Part shown: piece after piece, positions 59,875 through 64,000 of the stretch
How positions within the stretch are numbered: the stretch's first letter is position 1
How the letters are laid out: every line of letters starts with the position of its first letter
NCBI GenBank assembly: GCA_028023455.1
Contig: JAQFVV010013059.1
Coordinates: 124,001-188,000, forward strand
DNA length: 64,000 nucleotides
Source of the DNA: Epiperipatus broadwayi
Lineage: Eukaryota > Onychophora > Udeonychophora > Euonychophora > Peripatidae
Reading direction: 5' to 3'
Program-made: the position numbers and the translations under genes
The notes under the pieces: model-generated
Databases searched by the model: none
Seen by the model: only the letters and a program-made list of their open reading frames with translations
Told to the model about the DNA's origin: nothing

Positions 59875-61585
59875 CAGCTGCAAAAAAAAAACGGTTTTTT
59901 ATTAACTGAAAGAAGACCCTTTGATTTCGCTTTGAGAACTTAAAGGAAATGAGCAGGGCAAATTTTTAATATGCACTCTATACTTCATTCCAATGCAGCT
60001 ATTATTATTACTTAATTATTTATATGATAACAATCAAGGTTGGATTAATTACCAACATGCATCACTTTAATATAATAAGTGTATTGGCTTTTTACCTCTA
60101 AGTTTAAGACCAAAAATACCTTGGCATTCCTTCTCAATTGCCTGATAATTCTTAATTGAAGCAGCAGTTGAGATTTTTTGAAGGCAGGTTAAATGTATGT
60201 ATGAAATAACATACGTGCGCGCACATATATATATATAATCATGACAACCAAAATTAAATTGGGGTTCATATTTTCAGGAGACTCTAAAGTCATCACCTAA
60301 GGTAGTGATTGGAAGTCAAAGGCAAAAGGGGTCTAACAATCCTTGATTGTGGACCAATGATGACATTTTTTAAAGAAACTATAACTACATATTACTTTTA
60401 TTTGAGGAAACATCACACAAATTGGAAGCAGTGATAAATATTAAATGGAACATTATTGGACTATGTGAAATTAAAAGAAAAAATAAAACCATTGATTTAA
60501 AAAGTGAATATGTACTTTAGTAGCCATAAATATTGGAATGTGATTCACCATAAAGCAAAAATGGAAGAACAACTTATGGTGTTTGATGATACATCAGACA
60601 GAGTGGCAAGATTAATTATCAAATTAATGGAAGATACTTAATTCAGATAACTCAGTTTTATGCCCAACAAATTCTCATTATGATGAAGAAACAAAGAATT
60701 TTTTCTATGAAGTTGTATAAAACACTTTTGATCAGATCAAACAATATTTTAAAATTGTCATGAGAAACTATAATAAATGAAAAAAAGATGAAAGAATTTT
60801 GTGGAATTTGCAGAAAAAGAAAACTATATATTATGAATTGTTTGAGAAAAATAGAAATGGAAAACATCAAAATGAAAATACTGCAGAATTGCGTTATATT
60901 TTGATTAACAAAAAAAAAGTATTTAACAGTTATAATGTTCTTAATAGATACAACACAGGAAGTGATTATCAATTAGTGATATGTGAGATACATGTTAATG
61001 CAAAGATAGAGATATGAAAACTAGTAAGAAAAAGAGTATTACTAGTTGATATTCCTAATTTTCAGATACCAATAAATTTAAATTAGAATTTGAAAATTGT
61101 TTTAAAATATTAACAGATTTTGAAAATGTTTCAGACTTGATTGAAATCACTAATATTACTGATACTTTATTAAAATCTGCAAGAGAGACACATGATACAA
61201 AAAGCAGCAAAGGAATTTACAAAAAAAAAAGGCATATGAATTTTTAAAAGTCCATTAGGAAGAATTGAATATCTACACTTTATAAATGATATGCAAAAGT
61301 ATTAATAATGCTATAAGAAATGTAATTATGAATTGGGAAGGAGAGCTATAAAAGAAAATAAAAGTCTCAAAAGTGAAAACAATATCTTAATATTGGAAGC
61401 AAAGTGTTCACAAGAACTATAAAAAATAGATGTCACTGTGAAATATGTAAAAGGGTTCGAGAATATTTTTTTTTATAAATCATAAAGAATAACAAAATAC
61501 AAAATATCATCTACAAAAACTACAATTCTTCAATTCCCAAGTATTTCAAATGGAGAATTGACAAATACAATTAACAATATGTGAC
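59875..61585 (+). pseudogene. RTE-type LINE (family B), copy 2, 5' part, decayed
   Basis: The 5' leader (TATTAACTGAAAGAAGACCC at 59899 to about 60250) matches the copy starting at 62682. Then come endonuclease pieces: IKWNIIGLCEIKRKNKTID (about 60450), SDRVARLIIKL (60597), FYAQQILIMM-like sequence and NENTAELRYILINKKK in an open frame at 60799-61017, ending GSDYQLVICEIHVNAKIEI. The linker toward RT continues, broken, to about 61585, where an HH-A element follows. Many stops make it non-functional. Confidence 0.75.
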
Positions 61586-61589
61586 GTGA

Positions 61590-61955
61590 TGTGACACCTA
61601 GTGCAAACAGTAGTAATCAATGGAAACAAGAAGGTTTGTGAATAATATCTTTATTCAGTGTCTACTCATCCAATATTTTCGGACTAGTTTCTAACTTGTG
61701 GCTTTCATCAGGGAGGAGATTTGTATCTGAGAATACTGGACCTAGATCTTAAAGTCTAATACAACTCTCCAGCATAAGCTAGAAATTAGTCTGGGAATAT
61801 TGGATGGGTAGGCACTAGATAGGGATGTTATGTACAAACCTTCTGGTATCCATGGTTACTAAGGCCTGCAGAAGGTCACACTATTGTATGGAGAGTTTGC
61901 TACTATTGTTAACAGCTTGTGTAAGCATGGGAAATGATGATCTTGTGATATTTTG
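61590..61955. mobile_element. Foldback element HH-A inserted after the LINE copy
   Basis: Arms TAGTAATCAATGGAAAC and TACTCATCCAATATT are mirrored by GGATGGGTAGGCAC and TGGTATCCATGGTTACT. The minus-strand ribozyme block keeps CUGAUGA (plus 61705-61711), GAAAC and UAGUC, with stem II changed to AGC/GUU, still paired. Proximal stem I is disrupted (CUCC with CGAA), so activity is doubtful. Confidence 0.65.
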
Positions 61956-62244
61956 GTGATTTAAATATATGAAGAATAAAAATTGATATTGTTAATAGTA
62001 AAAAAATACTGGCCAAATGTTTAAATGTTAAAAATATATTAAATGATTGGCAAATATAGTAGGGATATTAATATTTAAGAAAGTTGATGAAGAAGTTATT
62101 AGAAATTATAGATCTATCAGTCAAAATAAGCTGTATTTAAAAATAGATTTAAAATAGTCAATCACATTCAAATATTTTAATATATGAATTTTTTTCTACA
62201 GTACAGGCTTTTTCATGCATGCTGGCCAATATGTAATATGTAGG

Positions 62245-62415
62245 GGGTTCGAACTCAGACTTTGACATGACCCTCAACTATCTATGCTATCTCATATTGC
62301 TGCCACACTTGATCATACACATGTCAAAAAGATAAACAATCACTAATATACATATTTTGTACTAAACCAGTACTCATCAGTTGGTCCAGATTGTCATCTT
62401 CACACGCATGCACAT

Positions 62416-62446
<31 letters not shown>

Positions 62447-62660
62447 CGCACAATCAATGCTCTGCTTATACTAATATCACCAATCTTCATACTTTAATGC
62501 ATAGGCTTCATTCCACTCTACTCCACAACTTTTCAGCTATCCATTTCATTGAAAATCTGATAATGAAACACTCAAAGCCCATATTTGTGCTAATCTTCTC
62601 ATCTTACCCATGCTGCCCATAAGACACTCTGACACCTCATGTACATGATGTAATCCATTT
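62245..62660 (-). repeat. HH-B repeat unit, minus strand
   Basis: Starts GGGGGTTCGAACTCAGAC (B-box-like on the minus strand). It contains the ribozyme at 62336-62394, a CA/TA microsatellite (62414-62446), CACAACTTTTCAGCTATCC and ACTCAAAGCCC. It is a single unit without a partner in the opposite orientation. Confidence 0.7.
62336..62394 (-). ncRNA. Hammerhead HH-B with compensatory stems, core G lost
   Basis: On the minus strand stem I ACAAUC (plus 62389-62394) pairs with GAUUGU (62336-62341). The core CUGAUGA is intact (plus 62374-62380). Stem II GUACU (62369-62373) pairs with AGUAC (62359-62363), all Watson-Crick. The expected GAAA is AAAA (62355-62358). The stems differ from other copies in both strands at once, which supports selection on structure before this copy decayed. 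It is predicted inactive now. Confidence 0.65.
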
Positions 62661-62681
62661 ACATACATATATTCAAATATT

Positions 62682-64000
62682 GGCTGCAGAAAGGAGTTTG
62701 CTATTAACTGAAAGGAGACCCTTTGATTCCTTTTGGAGGACTTAAAGGAACCGAGCAGCGCAAATTCCTAATGTCCACTCCATACTTTCTTGTCATTGCA
62801 GCTGTTATTACTATGTGTTTATTCATATAGTATATGAACATGGATGGACTGCTCACCAACATGCATTAGCCAGTGTGGTGAGTTTATTGGCTTTTTACTG
62901 CTGAGTTTAAGATCAAAAACACCATGGTCTTTCTTCTCAATGCCTGATAAGGCAGAATGAATGTTTGTGTAAATGATAAATATTTTTCCAATACATATAT
63001 ACAATTATGAGACAAAAATAAAGCATGGCCCTTATTCCCAGGAGGCTGTAAAGTTACCAACCAAGGCAGTGGTTGGTGGCCAAAGGTGGAGGGTGCTAAG
63101 AATCCCCTGATTGCGGACCCAGGCTGCCATTTGATAACAACTTTTATTTAGGTACTTACAATGCAGATCACTTTCAAGTGAAGGAAGATTGCAAAAATTA
63201 GAAGAAAAACTCTCTTATATTAAATGGGATATTATTGGACTTTGTGAAGTTAGAAGAAAAGGTGAAGAGACAATTGATTTAAAAAGTGGACATATATTCT
63301 ACTATAAAGGCACAAATATTGGAAATATAAGTGGATATTATTAGACTTTGTGAAGTTAGAAAAAAAGGTGAAGAGACAATTGATTTAAAAAGTGGACATA
63401 TATTCTACTATAAAGGCACAAATATTGGAAATATAAGTGGATATTATTAGACTTTGTGAAGTTAGAAAAAAAGATGAAGAGACAATTGATTTAAAAAGTG
63501 GACATATATTCTATTATAAAGGCACAAATATTGGAAATATAAGTGGATATTATTAGACTTTGTGAAGTTAGAAAAAAAGGTGAAGAGACAATTGATTTAA
63601 AAAGTGGACATATATTCTATTATAAAGGCACAAATATTGGAAATATAAGAGGAGTAGGATTCATTATAAATAAAAAGTGGAAGAACAATATTGTGGAGAT
63701 TGATGGTGTATCAGACAGAGTGGCAAGATTAGTTATACAACTTAATAGCAGATACCAAATGCAGATAATTTAGGTTTATGCCCCAACAAGTTCTCATAGT
63801 GATGAAGTAGTAGAAGATTTTTATATGGATGTACAAAAGGCTTTTGATCAGAGTAAACAACATTTTAAAATTGTTACGGGAGACTTTAATGCTAGAATTG
63901 GTAAACAAATGAAAGATGAAAGTGCTATAGGTAATTTTGGTTATGGTAATAGAGATGAGAGAGGACATAGACTTGTGGAGTTTGCAGAAAAAGAAAAACT
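62682..64000 (+). pseudogene. RTE-type LINE (family B), copy 3, 5' part, runs off the window
   Basis: The leader (62682-63060) matches copy 2. The endonuclease reads LSSEGRLQKLEEKLSYIKW then DIIGLCEVRRKGEETIDLK (63171-63275), is then broken by three extra 106-base units, and resumes with GVGFIINKKWKNNIVEIDG and SDRVARLVIQL. A CAG-to-TAG type stop follows (63771-63773), and the frame is then open to the end of the window with VYAPTSSHSDEVVEDF, the catalytic-type GDFNARIG word (about 63880-63905) and NRDERGHRLVEF. The LCEVR glutamate and GDFN residues are those of AP-type endonucleases. It is dead because of the stop, the repeat expansion and an upstream one-base deletion near 63163. Confidence 0.85.
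63227..63650 (+). repeat. Four tandem 106-bp units inside the LINE endonuclease
   Basis: Units start at 63227, 63333, 63439 and 63545, each with GGATATTATTGGAC or GGATATTATTAGAC, then TTTGTGAAGTTAGAA and ending GGAAATATAAG. The units are nearly identical. Since 106 is not a multiple of three, each extra unit shifts the frame. Confidence 0.95.

Overview
The window looks like gene-poor, AT-rich DNA of an invertebrate animal, filled with mobile elements. It contains no bacterial-type genes, no intact long ORF and no complete host gene. Several features together suggest a mollusc, and most likely a coleoid cephalopod such as an octopus: very large introns or intergenic gaps, dense TA/TG microsatellites, short tRNA-derived SINEs, RTE-type and Jockey/RTE-type LINEs, a Penelope-like element and many foldback repeats. 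This assignment is an inference from general character, not from a sequence match.

Layout. 1-5 kb: unassigned AT-rich DNA, a near-perfect long palindrome (1757-1953), a tandem dimer of a hammerhead-ribozyme repeat (3588-4370) and a GATA/GACA microsatellite. 5-8 kb: a 97-bp tRNA-derived SINE with a 17-bp target duplication, an antisense LINE fragment and a frameshifted coding remnant. 9-13 kb: a decayed Penelope-like retroelement on the minus strand between direct repeats, flanked by foldback elements. 14-19 kb: two palindromic elements, the best candidate host exon (17325-17503, plus strand) and a repeat split by a long (TA)n. 19-25 kb: an antisense LINE, foldbacks, paired TA cruciforms and a second array of ribozyme repeats. 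27-29 kb: a palindromic MITE and a 793-bp hAT-like element with an exact 8-bp target duplication, nested in another repeat. 31-41 kb: RTE LINE remnants, three more SINEs, further foldbacks and a splice-bracketed segment at 34945-35040. 42-49 kb: the 3' end of a LINE with a zinc finger, the best-preserved hammerhead repeat (44408-44470) and a possible terminal exon with polyadenylation signals (48578-48840). 50-59 kb: mostly unassigned DNA with one SINE and small duplications. 59.9-64 kb: two RTE LINE copies in the same direction; the second carries a fourfold 106-bp tandem repeat inside its endonuclease region and runs off the window.

The most interesting content is two unrelated families of dispersed repeats, called HH-A and HH-B here. 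Each carries a segment that folds by hand as a type I hammerhead self-cleaving ribozyme. HH-A has a GUC cleavage triplet and HH-B has AUA. HH-B copies show compensatory changes in stems I and II, sit in tandem with a spacing of about 474 nt, and have lost the core G of CGAAA in a pattern that fits CpG decay. This resembles animal retrozymes, which are small non-autonomous retroelements that move as circular RNA, or ribozyme-bearing relatives of Penelope elements. Activity and novelty cannot be judged from the sequence alone.
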